Assembly (NCBI GenBank): GCA_946811185.2
Contig: OX328110.1
Span: 17,290,456-17,354,455, forward strand
Source of the DNA: Hippopus hippopus
Taxonomy: Eukaryota; Mollusca; Bivalvia; Cardiida; Cardiidae
Direction of reading: 5' to 3'
DNA: 64,000 nucleotides
The notes beneath the pieces were generated by a model, which had not been told where the DNA came from, ran no database searches, and saw only the letters and a list, made by a program, of their open reading frames with translations. Below are positions 1 to 11,935 of the stretch, in pieces (position 1 is the first letter of the stretch; the number at the start of each line of letters is the position of its first letter). A program made the translations under genes and the position numbers.

Positions 1-149
1 TTTGAGCCACATTAAAGTTATTGCTTGCAAATTCTTCCAATATGGATAAGTCTATGATAATCTGCTCTGGTAAAGTATTAATGGGGGCTTTATAGATTTT
101 TACAGAATGCTTTGTTACCCTTGAAATACTCCTGTTGCAAAGGTGATAA

Positions 150-1935
150 ATTTGTCTGGGTTTTCTTACCTACAAATCAGGGTTTAGGAGCTAGGGCAGT
201 AGGTTTGTATTCTGCAAATATTAGGGTTTCGGTGGCCAAAGGGGTGAATTTATATTCCACAAATCTGGGTTCTGGGGCTATTATGCTAGTAATTTGTATC
301 CCACAAAACTGGATTTGGGGTCTAAAACAATGAACTTGTAACCTATGAATCTGGGTCCAGTGACTATTTGGAACCGACAAAACTTCACTCAGAGGAGATT
401 AAAAATTTGTAACCTGTGGATTTCAGTTTTGTGGATAAGACTATTACTGTATCTCACAAATCTGGGTTTTGGCTTTAACACAATGAATTGGTGTCTCTAA
501 ACAATAAACATCTTGGTTTTAGTGCTGAGGCAATGGATTTTTTATCCCAAAAAATCTTGTTTTTTGTTCTAAGATAATGAATTAGTATCCTACAGATCTT
601 GGTTTTGGTACTAAGGCAATGAAATTATATCCCAAAAATCTTGTTTTTAGTGCCACGGCAATTAAGTTGTACCCCACAAATCTTCATTTTGGTGCCACGG
701 CAATGAAGTTGTATCCTGCAAATCTTGGTTTTGGTGCCACGGCAATGAAGTTGTATCCCACAAATCTTGGTTTTGGTGCAACGGCAATGAAGTTGTATCC
801 CACAAATCTTGGTTTTGGTGCCATGGCAATGAAGTTGTATCCCACAAATCTTGATTTTGGTGCCACGGCAATGAAGTTGTATCACACAAATCTTGGTTTT
901 GGTGCCACGGCAATGAATTTGTATCCCACAAATCGTGGTTTTGGTGTTACGGCAATGCATTTGTATCCCACAATTCTTGCTTTTTAGTGTTTGGTAAAGA
1001 AGTTTTATCCCACAAAACTTGGTTTTGATGCCACGGCAATGAATTTGTGTTACGGCAATGAATTTGTATCCCACAAATCTTGTTTTTGGTGCTAAAGTAA
1101 TGAATTTGTATCCCACAAATCTTGGTTTTGGTGCTAAGGTCATTAATTTGTATCCCACAAATCTTGCTTTTGGTGCCATGGCAATGAATTTGTATCCCAC
1201 AAATCTTGATTTTGGTGCTAAGGTAATGAATTTGTATCCCTAAAATCTTGGTTTTAGTACTACAGCGATGAATTTGTATCCCTAAAATCTTGGTTTTGGT
1301 GCTAAGGTAATGAATTTGTATTCTACGAATCTTGGTTTTGGGGCTAAAGCAAGGAATTTGTATCCCACAAATCTTGTTTTTTGGGCTATGCCAAGGAATT
1401 CGTATCTCACAAATCTGGGTTTGGGGGCCAAGGCATGAATTTTTTACCCACAAATCTGGGTTTAGGGCTAAGGCAATGAATTTGTATTCCATAAATCCAA
1501 ATTTCGGAGCTTAGGCAATTAATTTTTATTGGCAAGATGATTGGCTTGTAACCAATGAATCTGAGTATGGAGTATAAGGCTATTAATGTATCCCATAATT
1601 CTTGGTTTTGGGTCTCTTAGAGGCAATGACTTGCTGTCCCACACACCATAGATTAGGGCTAGGCCAATGAGTTTGTACCCCACAAATCTGGGTTTTTGGG
1701 CTTAGGAGATGAATTTGTTACCCCCAAATCTAGGTTTTGGGGCTCTAGGAATGAATTTGTATATAAATCTTGGTTTTGGGGCCGAGGCAATGAGTTTGTT
1801 CCACAAGTGTGGGATTTAGTGCTAAAATTTAATTTTTATTCCCACAAATCTTGGTTTTGGGACAAAGGCAATGAATTTGTAGCTCAAAAATCTGTGTTTT
1901 GGGGCTGAAGTGATGAATTTGTAACCCACATAATC
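150..1935. repeat. 42-bp minisatellite array
   Basis: About 40 tandem units with a 42-bp period (for example caatgaag at 701 and again at 743). The best-conserved core is 600-1500 and units decay toward both edges. Each unit holds GTATCCCACAAATCTTGG followed by TTTTGGTGCCACGGCAATGAA. Because 42 is a multiple of 3, long frames stay open on both strands (for example a 14-residue MKLYPTNLGFGATA repeat). These frames have no start context or domain, and I read them as by-products. Confidence 0.9.
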
Positions 1936-1964
1936 TTCTTATTGTTGCATAAATTTATTGTAGT

Positions 1965-2212
1965 AAATGACTGGTGCATTGTTAAGAAGAAAGCATACCC
2001 AGACCATGGGTATATTGAGGTGACCACTGAATGTTGCATAGCCAGTTGCATTGAACTCGGTTAGCCACATTGCTACTAATCCAGGACTCATCTCAGGGAC
2101 TTGATGATTGTCAGTGCAACAGGATTCATTCCTGTTCGTAGCTGAATGTAATGTTTCGACAATGTTCTTGTGCGAACCCAGCCACTGACTTGGGAAGTAC
2201 AAGTTACCCTAT
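1965..2212 (+). mobile_element. SINE-A, diverged copy
   Basis: The stretch from 'cagccaC...GATGATTGTCAGTGCAACAGGATTCATTCCTG' to 'gcgaacccagccactgacttggga' matches the reverse complement of the better copy at 19113. The tRNA-like head is at the left and is degraded. Confidence 0.6.
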
Positions 2213-2252
2213 TGAATTTATAGGAATGCACTCGGATACTGAAAATATGGCA

Positions 2253-2350
2253 TTAACTCTTTACCACATGACAAAATTTTAGAAAGCATTTGCAGATGAT
2301 ACATTGAATGTGTCCTAATTAATAGATTTTAAAGAAAAAAAAAATCACTG
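2253..2350 (-). repeat. M1 MITE, B-half fragment
   Basis: TTAACTCTTTACCACATGAC end followed by a diverged B half. It is cut off before the palindrome. Confidence 0.7.
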
Positions 2351-2373
2351 CTGGAAAAAACAAATGTTTTCCT

Positions 2374-2598
2374 TTAACTCTTTACCAAACAACAAAATTT
2401 TAGGTTATACCAAATTGAAAGCACTTGCAGACGACAAAATAAATATGACTGAAAAATTAAAACATGTGAGAAAGGTAGAAAACATTGTGGGAAAAGGAGA
2501 AAATGCTGGTTACCAGCATTTTCTCCTTTTCCTACGATGTTTTCAAAAGGCTTCTTCCTCAGGGTCGTTAAAACTTGGGATTGTGTGGTAAAGAGTTG
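2374..2598 (-). mobile_element. M1 MITE, near full length (B-A)
   Basis: Starts TTAACTCTTTACCAAAC. The palindrome is at about 2488-2550. The right end is GGTAAAGAGTTGA, with the TTAA decayed. Confidence 0.85.
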
Positions 2599-2599
2599 A

Positions 2600-3560
2600 G
2601 GTTGTTAAAATTGTATGGTAAAGGGTCAGTGAATGAACAGGTATGCATGGATACAGAAAAAATAGTGTAAATCACTGAAAAAAAAAACTCCCTAATGGTC
2701 CCTTAATTTAAACTTACGAGGTTAGCTACGAGAATGGCTGTTTGTGTTGCTGAAGTCTTGGCATTTGCTCGTCAGGTGTTGCTGAAGTCTTGGTGTTTGC
2801 TCGTCAGTTTAGAGTGACCTTCTTGTAATAATTTTATCAATATTGATAGAGCTTATTAATGTCCTATTTGAACACTGTTTTCATTGATTCTTGTAATTCT
2901 CCCTGGTTGTACTCAGAATTCCTTGCGCATTGAAACAGTTTTAATGCTTGAAACCACTCAAGTAAAAGATTTGTTTCATTACTGTCTGAGGGGCAAAAAA
3001 TAATGATAAGACTAGTCTCCAAGAACTTTGCCCCAATTTAGGAACAGTGTCTCGACCTCCCTTGTTATGTAGTAGCTTGCAACATGTCCAGTGTTTGAAT
3101 CATTTATAAAAAAAATAAAAACAACTAATGCAAGAACCCTTTTTTGCTATACTTAAAATGGATTTATTTAAAATCCAGTCAGGTTATCAAGTTTTCATCC
3201 TGTATCTGCACTATCCCCCGTAACAATACTAACAGCCTTCAGGGGGCGTCGCCCATATGGGCAACCGGTGGCGACGATAAATAAACGCAAATTCAATCAA
3301 GTTTGATCCAGTCTGATCGGTGAATTTACCAAACCCCTGTCAGAGCCATTAGTCAAAAGTGTAAAAATCATAAAAGATCTTTGATTGGGTTTATAAAACT
3401 AATGACAAGATGTACTTTTAAGTTTGGGTTGTAATGTTTTTGCAGCTGTCTTGAAAAGCAATAAGTTTGTTTCCTGTTTCCTGGAAGTTATTTCTTTCTA
3501 CCTCTCTTTGAATCAAACACCATTTAGCCTCATTCATTTTTTGCTCTGAGCACTGCTTAA
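2600..3560. other. No gene recognised
   Basis: A short direct duplication 'tgttgctgaagtcttgg..tttgctcgtcag' occurs at 2741-2806. There is no convincing ORF, tRNA or other repeat structure. Confidence 0.5.
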
Positions 3561-3564
3561 GTTA

Positions 3565-4020
3565 CTTTTGACAGTGCAGATGAAGACCATACTGCACAGA
3601 CTTTGTAGTTTGATCTTGGATCTACTCTGTGAGATATTCTGTTCTATGATATAGCCAAAACTGCTTTGAAAAAGGAAAACATCTTTGTTGTTCTGCACAG
3701 AATGAAAATGTTAATTTCATTTATTCTGCAAGCCAAGGGTTGCACCGCTGGATAAATGGGATGCACATTTTGCTTTCGTTGAAGATGTCCCATTTTCGAG
3801 GCTTTTTTGAAGGCCAGAATACCTTACCTATCATTGGACCATAAAAAACGAAAAGTCAGACTGCATGTTCATTGCAGTCTGATCTTAATCCTTCAAGTGC
3901 CTTTCACAAGAACAGTTGCTTTTGGGTCTAGAGTAGATATAGGTAAGACTGCACAAAGCATGCATTCATTATCTTTGATCTACACGGTCCACTTTGCAGA
4001 GACATTCTGACCAAAAGCAA
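3565..4020. repeat. M2-related palindrome remnants
   Basis: Paired fragments of the M2 core (gcagactgcatgttcattgcagtctgatctt) around 3860-3890, with outer arms at 3570-3620 and 3960-4000. The unit is strongly diverged. Confidence 0.45.
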
Positions 4021-4194
4021 CCTTGAAAGAGCAATTATTTAGACCTGAAAACACCCATCCAGTTTATTTGGATTTTAAGGTTAACCTAATTTGGATTGTA
4101 CTTATCAGGCAATATGGATTTTGATTTGTTCATTGTTAGCTGTATTTTGATCATACAAAGCAACAGGAGAGATTAGTTTTAATGACAGCGGTTT

Positions 4195-4866
4195 TATGGT
4201 GGCGTATTTCTGCCACGAGATACAAGATAGCTATCATGATAATTTTACAAAACTATCGCGATAAATTAAAGTTTCCTGGAAATTTTATCGAGATAGTGAA
4301 AAGTTTCCTGAAAAAAAAATCATGATAAACTTAATATTTTAACGCAAAATTTCTCAATCGTGCACGAAGGTGACATGCAAGATAAAATTATTGTGATAGT
4401 TCTGCCTGTTTCTCAATATCTATAAATAGAACATTTATCATTTGGATGAACTCGGTAGTTTTTAACTTCACAAGATTGCAGTAAGTAAAAGTTTGAATAA
4501 TTAATAATTGTAGCTTAATTGGTAAATTTTGACAAGACTCAAAATGAACAGAAGTCTGTAAAATCACAAAGACGACTCGAAATGCCTCCTACGAACACTT
4601 TAAAACCATTCAGGGAAAAGGAGAATTCATAAGGTTGTAGACGAAGATGTTCCGAAACTGTATCTAATTATAGATACCGTGAATGTCAGTTATGGGCATG
4701 AAAGCAAAAAAAATCATGATAACAGGTAGAATTATCACGATATTTTTATCGTGAAAATTTTTTATTATCTAGATAATATTTCCAGGAAACTTTGTTTTAT
4801 CACGATAGTTTTCTAAAATTATCATGATAGCTATCTCGTATCTCGCGGCAGAAATATGCGACCATA
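4195..4866. mobile_element. Long-TIR non-autonomous element, 672 bp
   Basis: The ends TATGGTGGCGTATTTCTGCC and its partner TATGGTCGCATATTTCTGCC (on the reverse strand) start terminal inverted repeats of more than 100 bp that contain runs of ATCATGATA and CACGATA. A 6-bp direct repeat CGGTTT flanks both sides (4189-4194, 4867-4872), which reads as a target duplication. There is no ORF, so the element must depend on another element's transposase. The superfamily is not identified. Confidence 0.75.
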
Positions 4867-4874
4867 CGGTTTAG

Positions 4875-5081
4875 ATTAGCTCTTCACCTGATTGACAAAA
4901 TCTTGGAATGCTCCAAATCGAAAGCATGTGCAGACAACAAATCAAAAGTGGCTCAGATGATGGAAATTAAGTTTGAAAGGGTACAGAACATTGTGGTTAC
5001 CAGCATTTTCTCCTTTTTCCAAGTTTTAAAATGCCTTCCTCATTATGGTTGTTAAAAGTAAGGATTATGATGTAAAGTCTC
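4875..5081 (-). repeat. M1 MITE, degenerate
   Basis: TTAGCTCTTCACCTGATTGAC left end. The left palindrome arm is lost ('cattgtggttaccagcattttctcc'). Confidence 0.65.
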
Positions 5082-5147
5082 AGGTATCTCAGCTGTAACC
5101 CACAAGGTAAGCAATACAGATGTTGGGTGTTTGAAATCTTAGCTCAA

Positions 5148-5376
5148 TTAACCCTTTACCAGACGACATAATTTTAACCTTGTCCTAATTGAAAGCATTT
5201 ACAGAAGACAATTTCATTGTCGCCCAAATGGTGCAATTTTACTTTTACAAGGTAGAAAACATTGTGGAAAAAGGAGAAAATGCTGGTTACCAGCATTTTC
5301 TCCTTTTCCCACAAGGTTTTCCAAAGGCTTCTTTTCCAGGGTCGTTAAAAGTCAGCATTGTGTGGTAAAGGGTTAA
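5148..5376 (-). mobile_element. M1 MITE, intact 229 bp with CCC at both ends
   Basis: TTAACCCTTTACC at the left and GGTAAAGGGTTAA at the right, so both termini are CCC-type as in piggyBac elements. Confidence 0.9.
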
Positions 5377-5689
5377 ACACTATTCAAGGATTGATAGTTA
5401 TTTCAACAAAATTGTTGGTGCTAGTATTTGATTCGGGCATTGTGAGAAAATTTGATATTGCTCAAAACCAAAGATTGAGCAAATTTCAACATTTTTTTAA
5501 CGCAACGAGAAGGAAATACAGACACTGGAAAAGTTTCTACAATAAAATACTCCTTTTATGTATACCTACAACTTTCAACTACAAAATATTGCAACAGTTG
5601 CCATTTTATTTGAAAATGATGACCAATGTAAAACAAATAGCTGTTAAGTTGGTAGTAACTTCTTTTTTATGAATGGCACATGAATATGT

Positions 5690-6035
5690 AGAGGATATTT
5701 GTTATTTTTCGGTGAAAGATCGAAATTTATTTCATTGAGTGAACATCATCGGTAATATTTATTTCATGCTTTTAACCCTTTCTGGGGGGAACTTAATCAA
5801 AATCCAGTATAGTTCTTTTCGGTTATTTCCTGTGGCGTACCCCCTCCACATAGCAATGCATTACAATATTACGTCAACCTAGGTAACTAGTGCACTGGAA
5901 CAACTGTTTCCGCCTTCAATTGAAGAGTTAGTATATAAAAATCGGTATTTTCACTGGTTGTAACCGTGAAATATCGAAAAATATTTCACCGATACTTCTC
6001 AATAACCTACCGGAAAGCATGAAATAATATAGGGT
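5690..6035. other. Weak inverted-repeat region, unassigned
   Basis: 'tatttatttcatgctttt' near 5755 has an inverted partner 'aaagcatgaaataatata' near 6015, and 'gtgaaatatcgaaaa' recurs inverted. A decayed foldback element is possible. Confidence 0.35.
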
Positions 6036-6215
6036 AACATTGGACCAATCAAATCACAAATCAGTATCTTTGTATTCCGTGGGCAAGTTATGTCATCATA
6101 CCTTATTTGGAATTGTCTTTGACACTGTGTAGATCTACAGATTTTTTTCTGTTGATTTTGTGATATTTTATCAGTGTGAGATGCATGTATTTGAGCTGGA
6201 ACATTTTACAGGTAT

Positions 6216-6418
6216 TTAACTCTTTACCAAACGACAAAATTTCAGACCGGTCCAAATTGAAAGCATTTGCAGACGAAAAATTAAAGATGGCTCAAATGGC
6301 AGAATTTGTCCTTGATAGGGTAGAAAACGTTACCAGCATTTTCTCCTTTTCCCACAATGTTTTCAAAAGGCTTCTCTCCAAGGGTTGTTAAAACCTGGGA
6401 TTGTTTGGTAAGAGTTAA
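6216..6418 (-). mobile_element. M1 MITE with lost left palindrome arm
   Basis: TTAA at both ends. 'gaaaacgttaccagcattttctcc' shows deletion of one arm of the central palindrome. Confidence 0.8.
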
Positions 6419-6489
6419 CAAGTCCGAAATATTATGGAAAGTGGGGTAATGCTAAAGGCAAACACCCTGAAATATGATTTTTAACTCTT

Positions 6490-6690
6490 TCATTTGCGAT
6501 GACTTAAGTAGCTTTTGCCTATGGCAAAGATCAAGATCAGCCTGCACACAAATGTGCACTTTGATCTTGGATCTACAACATCCGCAACCTGATACTTGAC
6601 TATGACCAAATTCAATTTCAATGGCAGTGGGAATCTACTTTTAGACCTCGAAAAAAAGTCAAATTTTTGAGTTGGAAGTGAAAGTGTTAA
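6490..6690. repeat. M2 MITE, diverged
   Basis: Core 'aagatcaagatcagcctgcacacaaatgtgcactttgatcttggatctaca' at about 6516-6573 in the typical flanks (cgatgacttaagtagc, gaaagtgttaag). Confidence 0.5.
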
Positions 6691-6993
6691 GTGGTAATTT
6701 TAAAACAGGAATTGAGGTGCCAGCATGGGGCAGAACAATTATTAAGTCATAAACATTATGCTGAAAGAAAACATTGTCATGAAAGATTGAAGCATTATTA
6801 ATTTTTGCATCCCAGACAGTGAAACTATCATTTACATCAATGCATCAATAGCAACAAGTAATTGGAATGTTATCTTCTGTACAAGACTTGTTCAGACTTG
6901 GTTAGGTGGAATATTGCGTCTATTATGTCTATTACGGTTATATTGGCATGTCAACCATGTAAAGAATATATTAGGAGTTGGCCAATTCAATCA

Positions 6994-7125
6994 TTGACCC
7001 TTTACCAAACAATCCTTGGTTTTCATGAACATGGAAAAGAAATCTTTTGAAAATATGGGAAAAGATAACCAGCATTTTCTCCTTTTCCCACAATGTTTTT
7101 TAGCCTATCAGAGACCTTAAGCCCA
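6994..7125 (+). repeat. M1 MITE, partial (A half and part of B)
   Basis: 'ttgaccctttaccaaacaatcc' followed by a shortened palindrome ('gggaaaagataaccagcattttctcc'). Confidence 0.65.
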
Positions 7126-7429
7126 TTTTTTACCAATTTTGAACTTGTTGTCTGCAGATTTTTTGAATTTGAAAGAGTGTAGAATTTGTCTTTTGGGAAA
7201 TGTTCAACAGAATAAAGTGGAGAGTAGTTGATGTTATATCCTTTATTTTGTCCAAAATTAGGTCACTGTGCAAATCTTTAGACCCATTTTCACACTCCAG
7301 AGGCCTCATTTTCTGTCCAATTCTCATGACTGTTGATCAGAATGTTTATTTCGATAATATCTTTGACAAGTTTGAAAATAGGTAACATTGAGTCAAAAGG
7401 TTACAAGGTCACTGGGACAAATTTTTTAG

Positions 7430-7474
7430 TTATTCTGCAGGCCACATTTTCGGTCAAAAAAATGTGGCCTGCAG
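7430..7474. repeat. Isolated hairpin
   Basis: Arms TTCTGCAGGCCACATTTT and AAAATGTGGCCTGCAGAA (18 nt, perfect) around a loop of about 9 nt. Confidence 0.7.
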
Positions 7475-7664
7475 AAGAAATTTGGGGCTGCAATCATATC
7501 ATTTTAATTTCACACACACAAATAAAAAATTTAATTTCCATCATGCACTCTGAATACATTTTGTACATGTCTTATTTCACCAAGGTATCTTTAACTTTGT
7601 GAATCCCAGATCACTTCTCTCAGCTGAGCTCTTTAGGGCCAATGACCCTATTGTCAACAGTGTG

Positions 7665-7885
7665 TTAACCCTTTACCAAACAACCCCGTCTTTTAAAGAC
7701 CCTGAGGTAGATTCCTTTTGAAAACATTGTGAGAAAAGAAGAAAATGCTGGTTACCACAATGTTTTCCACAATGTTTTGTACTCTCTCAAAGACTGAAAC
7801 ATCATTTGGTCCACATTTAATTTTTCGCCTGCAAATGCTTTCAGTTTGGACAAGTCTAAAGTTTTGTCATCTGGTAAAGAGTTAA
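7665..7885 (+). mobile_element. M1 MITE, near full length
   Basis: TTAACCCTTTACC to GGTAAAGAGTTAA. The right palindrome arm is rearranged ('ccacaatgttttccacaatgtttt'). Confidence 0.85.
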
Positions 7886-7907
7886 ACCATATAAGGAATA
7901 GGTCCAT

Positions 7908-7996
7908 CATTTGACCCACATTAAAAATTTTGACTTATCATAGCAAATAGTTCAATATGGACAAGTCTAAATTTTTTTCATCTGGTATAAAGTTGA
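7908..7996 (+). repeat. M1 MITE, B-half fragment
   Basis: 'tttgacccacattaaaaattt' through 'acaagtctaaatttttttcatctggtataaagtt'. Confidence 0.6.
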
Positions 7997-8233
7997 AAAA
8001 TGATAGCATAGGATTTCAAGGGGAAACAAATCAATATTGTGGCAAATAATTTGCCTGTTTGGAGACATTTCTCAATTTGTCACAATAGTTTCTATTTTTG
8101 TGCATGCCTAAAATATATGTCTGGGTGTAGAAATGAATTAACCATAACAATAGCCCTCTAATAAGTATTGATAGACATGCCAGACCATTAATACAGACCC
8201 AGGTTCCTTATTTCATGGATTGTGGATATATAG

Positions 8234-8376
8234 AGAATAGATGGTTGGTGTCTTGGATGGGTTAAGTTAATCAGGCAAGGCAGAGGAATTTATCTGGTGA
8301 GCTGAAGGCGAGCCAGATAAATTTCGGAACCGAGCCCGATAAACTTAACCCATCCAAGACACCAACCATCTATTCT
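8234..8376. repeat. Perfect 35-bp inverted repeat with nested hairpin
   Basis: Arms 8234-8268 and 8342-8376 are exact reverse complements over 35 nt. The 73-nt spacer holds its own inverted pair (aatttatctgg / ccagataaatt). A diverged partial copy of the right side lies at 8458-8536. Confidence 0.85.
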
Positions 8377-8970
8377 ATTTATCCTGTCACTCACTGTAAT
8401 GGAACAAAACAAAACAAACAAACGGAAAAAAAAACATTGATAAAGACCATACCTTTAATAAATTTCCGGAGCCGAGCCTGATCGACTTTCCCAATCCAAG
8501 ATAACAACCGTCTAGATTTTATTTATCAATTATAATCCAAAATCCGACTAAATTGAACATTTCGCTCGAAATAAGGCACATATTGACATCTTTGTCACTA
8601 GATCTATGAGAAACTTTAAAAAAAAGGAAGAACCCTGTTTACAAAACCCTCTGGATATGCAGCTGCAATAATGACGTCATGAATGATATAGGCTATGTCA
8701 TAATTATTAAACTGACATATATCTACAGAAAAATAATGTGGCAAAGAAGACAATGTATTTTAACATAACAGACTTAATTAAACGAGCAAAAGTATTCGCT
8801 AGCGACTGATTAATTCATTATGGCAGTAAGATGCTTGATTGAAAATAGGCCCAGTAAGCAGGTGCGCACTTTGCGGTCACATGACCAACTGACGGATAAC
8901 AAAAAAAATATACGGCAAACTGTTATCGGGTCGAAATTGTAGAAGGTGACAGGATAAAAATGAAATAGTG
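8377..8970. other. Possible flanking element sharing ATCCTGTCAC ends
   Basis: 'ctatttatcctgtcac' (8374-8390) is inverted at 'gtgacaggataaaaatgaaat' (8947-8967). The contents look unique apart from a diverged 'gagccgagcctgatc' repeat. There is no ORF. Confidence 0.4.
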
Positions 8971-9600
8971 TCACTTAACGGAGGCTGAATTCCATTTTTG
9001 GGATACCTCCAGGCTTAGCTGAGAAAATCTTAAATATTGTCCATTAGAAGCAAATTTCCACTTTTAGCAATGTTTGAAAATCTGCATTGTGGTACACGTG
9101 TGAATTTGTTCCTAAGTAAAGTTATGATTACCTGAGGAAATGAATTTAATATATTGTACATGGATTGCAAGATAATGCACTCCTCTATATTTAGACATCA
9201 AGTTCTTGTGGGGTTGACTAATCAAAATTTGTTTCATAATTTTCACTATTTTTGATGATTTTCTCTGTTCAGTGTTCGCTAATCATCAAACAATATTGTA
9301 AACGGCATTTCCCCATTTCCCATGGTGTTTTTCTACCCATTTCAAAGACAAAATCGCATCGATGGAGCCATGTTTAATTTGTTGTCTGCAAGTACTTAGG
9401 ATTCAATTATTTTGTCACCTGGTTATAAATGGCTAAGTCCAACAATCAAATTTAGTATCAGAATTTTTACTCATATTTCGTCTTTACCTTAGTCATAAAT
9501 GCAATATCAAAAAATATATGGTTTTGATATAATTATTGTCTGGAAGTAATGCTCTTGCTGTACGTTATAGAATCATAGGATGACAGTAGTTAGAAATAAT
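8971..9600. other. No gene recognised
   Basis: AT-rich intronic-type sequence with a very decayed M1-like right half near 9380-9435 ('ttgttgtctgcaagtacttaggattcaattattttgtcacctgg'). Confidence 0.45.
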
Positions 9601-9888
9601 TTGTACTTCACTATGTACTCTAAATGATGAGTGTATGATGAATTTGTGTCTGGAATTCCTTGTACAGATTGACTGTTTGACATGGCAGTTGATCTGTTTC
9701 ATAGGGAAGCTTTATGATCTTTACAGAAGCTTTCATTGTGGGAAACTCTCCCCTAGGGAAATCAGAAATGGTCTTGAAACAATTTTCTAGTTTGGACACT
9801 TTTACAGTTACTTGTGAGATTCTGATTAATTTTTTTCCCATGTCTACTTGTTTGTTAATGTGTTAGAAAGAGAAAAAAGACTTACTAA

Positions 9889-10098
9889 TTAACCCTTTAC
9901 CAAACCATTCTGTAATACAACGACCCTGAGGAAGACATGAAAACATGCTGGTTATTGTATTTTCAGCATTTCCCAAAAAGTTTTCTACATTTTCAGAAAT
10001 AAATTTCTTAGTTTTAGTCATATTTATTTTTAATATGTCATCTGCGACAGCTTTAGATTTAGACATAACAAAAGTTTTGTGCTTTTGTAAAGAGTTAA
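9889..10098 (+). mobile_element. M1 MITE, palindrome decayed
   Basis: Both TTAA ends are present (TTAACCCTTTACC, GTAAAGAGTTAA), but the centre reads 'gctggttattgtattttcagcatttccc'. Confidence 0.8.
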
Positions 10099-10537
10099 GG
10101 GATTGTTGCTCTTTTCCTATCTTAATTAGTCAGTACAAGTCATAAATTTTTATAGATTTTGTCTTTGGCTAGACACTTACTCCCTGACATTCAAAGCAAC
10201 TGTATCGATACAAAAGTAAATTATAATGTTAGCATTTTGATTCTTCCTTTTGACACATCATTTGTTATACCCAGTGCTGTTAGAGATAAACAAATGAGCT
10301 GGAGATAAAATAAATGGTGCTAGTAACAAGCATTTTCGTCTTTCCTTTGTAAAAATGTACAACCGTTTTGGTGTGTTGTCCACCATTTTCTGTACTATTT
10401 TCAGACCTACCAAAATTATTTCATTATCCCAAAGAATATGACATTATCATTCTTCAATAATAAATAAATCATTGTGGGAAAGGGAGTAAGTATTTTTAAC
10501 ATGCAATCATGTTGCCCAAATGTTTCTAACAGGAAAC

Positions 10538-10760
10538 CTAGTCTAAGTTCTTTACAAGATGACAAAATTTTGGACCACATTGAAAGCATATGAAGATGAC
10601 AGAGTAAATACCGTACAAAATCTGAATGTTTTTCTTTGCGAAGGGTAGAAAGCATAGGGGGGGAAAAAGATGGCTAACAGCATTTTCTCCTTTCCCAACA
10701 ACATTTTCAAAAGCCTTCAACCTCGATGTTGTAAAAACTAGGGATTTTGTTTGTTAAAAG
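10538..10760 (-). repeat. M1 MITE, degenerate
   Basis: 'gttctttacaagatgacaaaattttggacca' left end. The arms differ at many sites ('catagggggggaaaaagatggctaacagcattttctcc'). Confidence 0.65.
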
Positions 10761-10930
10761 CCGTATGTGAACAGTATCAGATTCAGCAGGGGACAAAAAT
10801 TGCTTGATTGATAATTATCCTTGGTGACAAATCAATTATTACTAGAGAAACATCACAGGATTGCAAGTTAGATCAATAGAATGTGCAGTGATACCTGATC
10901 ATGTGATGCCACAGATGTTTGTTTTGTAGT

Positions 10931-11158
10931 GGAACCCTTTTGTTAACGTTCTCGAGTTTTAACGATCGACAAGAAGGAATCTTTTGAAAACATTGTGGGA
11001 AATGGAGAAAATGCTGGTAACCAGCATTTTCTCCCTTTCCCACAATGTTTTCTACCATTTCCAAGAGAAATCTCATAATTTGAGTAACAATTGATTTCTC
11101 TTCTGCAAATTGTTTCAATTTGGACTAGTCTAAGATTTTGTCGTTTGGTCAAGATTTA
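10931..11158 (+). mobile_element. M1 MITE, near full length, ends decayed
   Basis: The long palindrome at 10988-11053 is well kept. The termini have lost the TTAA. Confidence 0.75.
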
Positions 11159-11454
11159 GAAAGAAAGCTTTGCAAAATCATAGAACCCGTGAACTTTTCT
11201 AGGCAGACTTTTTTAAAAACAATGTTTTGTATTTGTTAAACAACATTGGTAGTCCACTGAAGGGTAACTGCACAATGCTAGATTTACAAACCAGCAAAAC
11301 CTGTCTGGTTGGTAACTATCCCTCAGGTTACCAATGCATTATTACAAGAGAAAGATTACTATAACTGCAGCAGTAGATCATTTAAGGTGCTGCATAACTG
11401 TTTGATGTTGCATATTTTTATTGCTTTTAATGCAGTTAAAGCCTTTATAGAAGG

Positions 11455-11600
11455 ATCTCATGTTTTAATGACCCTGAGTTAGAAGACCTTTGAAAACATT
11501 GTGGGAAAAGGAGAAAACAGTGTTGAACTCACATTTTTTTCCTTTCCTTCAAAGTTGTATATTCTTTCCAAGACAACTCCCATCTTTTTAAATTGACAGA
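11455..11600 (+). repeat. M1 MITE, partial
   Basis: 'gttttaatgaccctgagttagaagacctttgaaaacattgtggg' with the right arm replaced by diverged sequence. Confidence 0.6.
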
Positions 11601-11694
11601 ATTAACAATTGCAAAGTGATGTACTTGTTTTTTGAATGCCAAATTTGCATCTTTTTACTGCATGTACAGTCCATGTCCTAACCTTGCACAGAAA

Positions 11695-11935
11695 CATATG
11701 AGTCATGCTCTGAAAAGGGGGCTTAATGCGTCTGCGAAAAGTAACGACCCAGATCAGCCTGCGGAGGCTGACCTGGGCCGAAACTTTTCGCTTTTGGTCA
11801 ATTTTCTGAATGCCCAAGGACCAGCCTACCTCATAATTCAGTCGGTTGTTAAAAAGGTGGCTATTATGGATCCATAATTTTATGATGGCTTGATTGGTAC
11901 AATGCATAACAGAGATGCATTAAGCCCCTTTTTTC
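11695..11935. mobile_element. F5 foldback repeat, reference copy
   Basis: The left end 'aaaagggggcttaatgc' is inverted at the right end 'gcattaagcccctttttt'. Inside is a second inverted pair (cccagatcagcctgc / ggctgacctgggcc). Related copies lie at 25708-26530 and 44335-44800. This uninterrupted copy supplies the empty site for the M1 insertion at 44460. Confidence 0.65.

Noticed and set aside
619..1492. Coding genes for 14-residue repeat proteins (122, 191 and 181 codons)
   Set aside because: Frames follow from a 42-bp tandem period, occur on both strands, and break where units decay.
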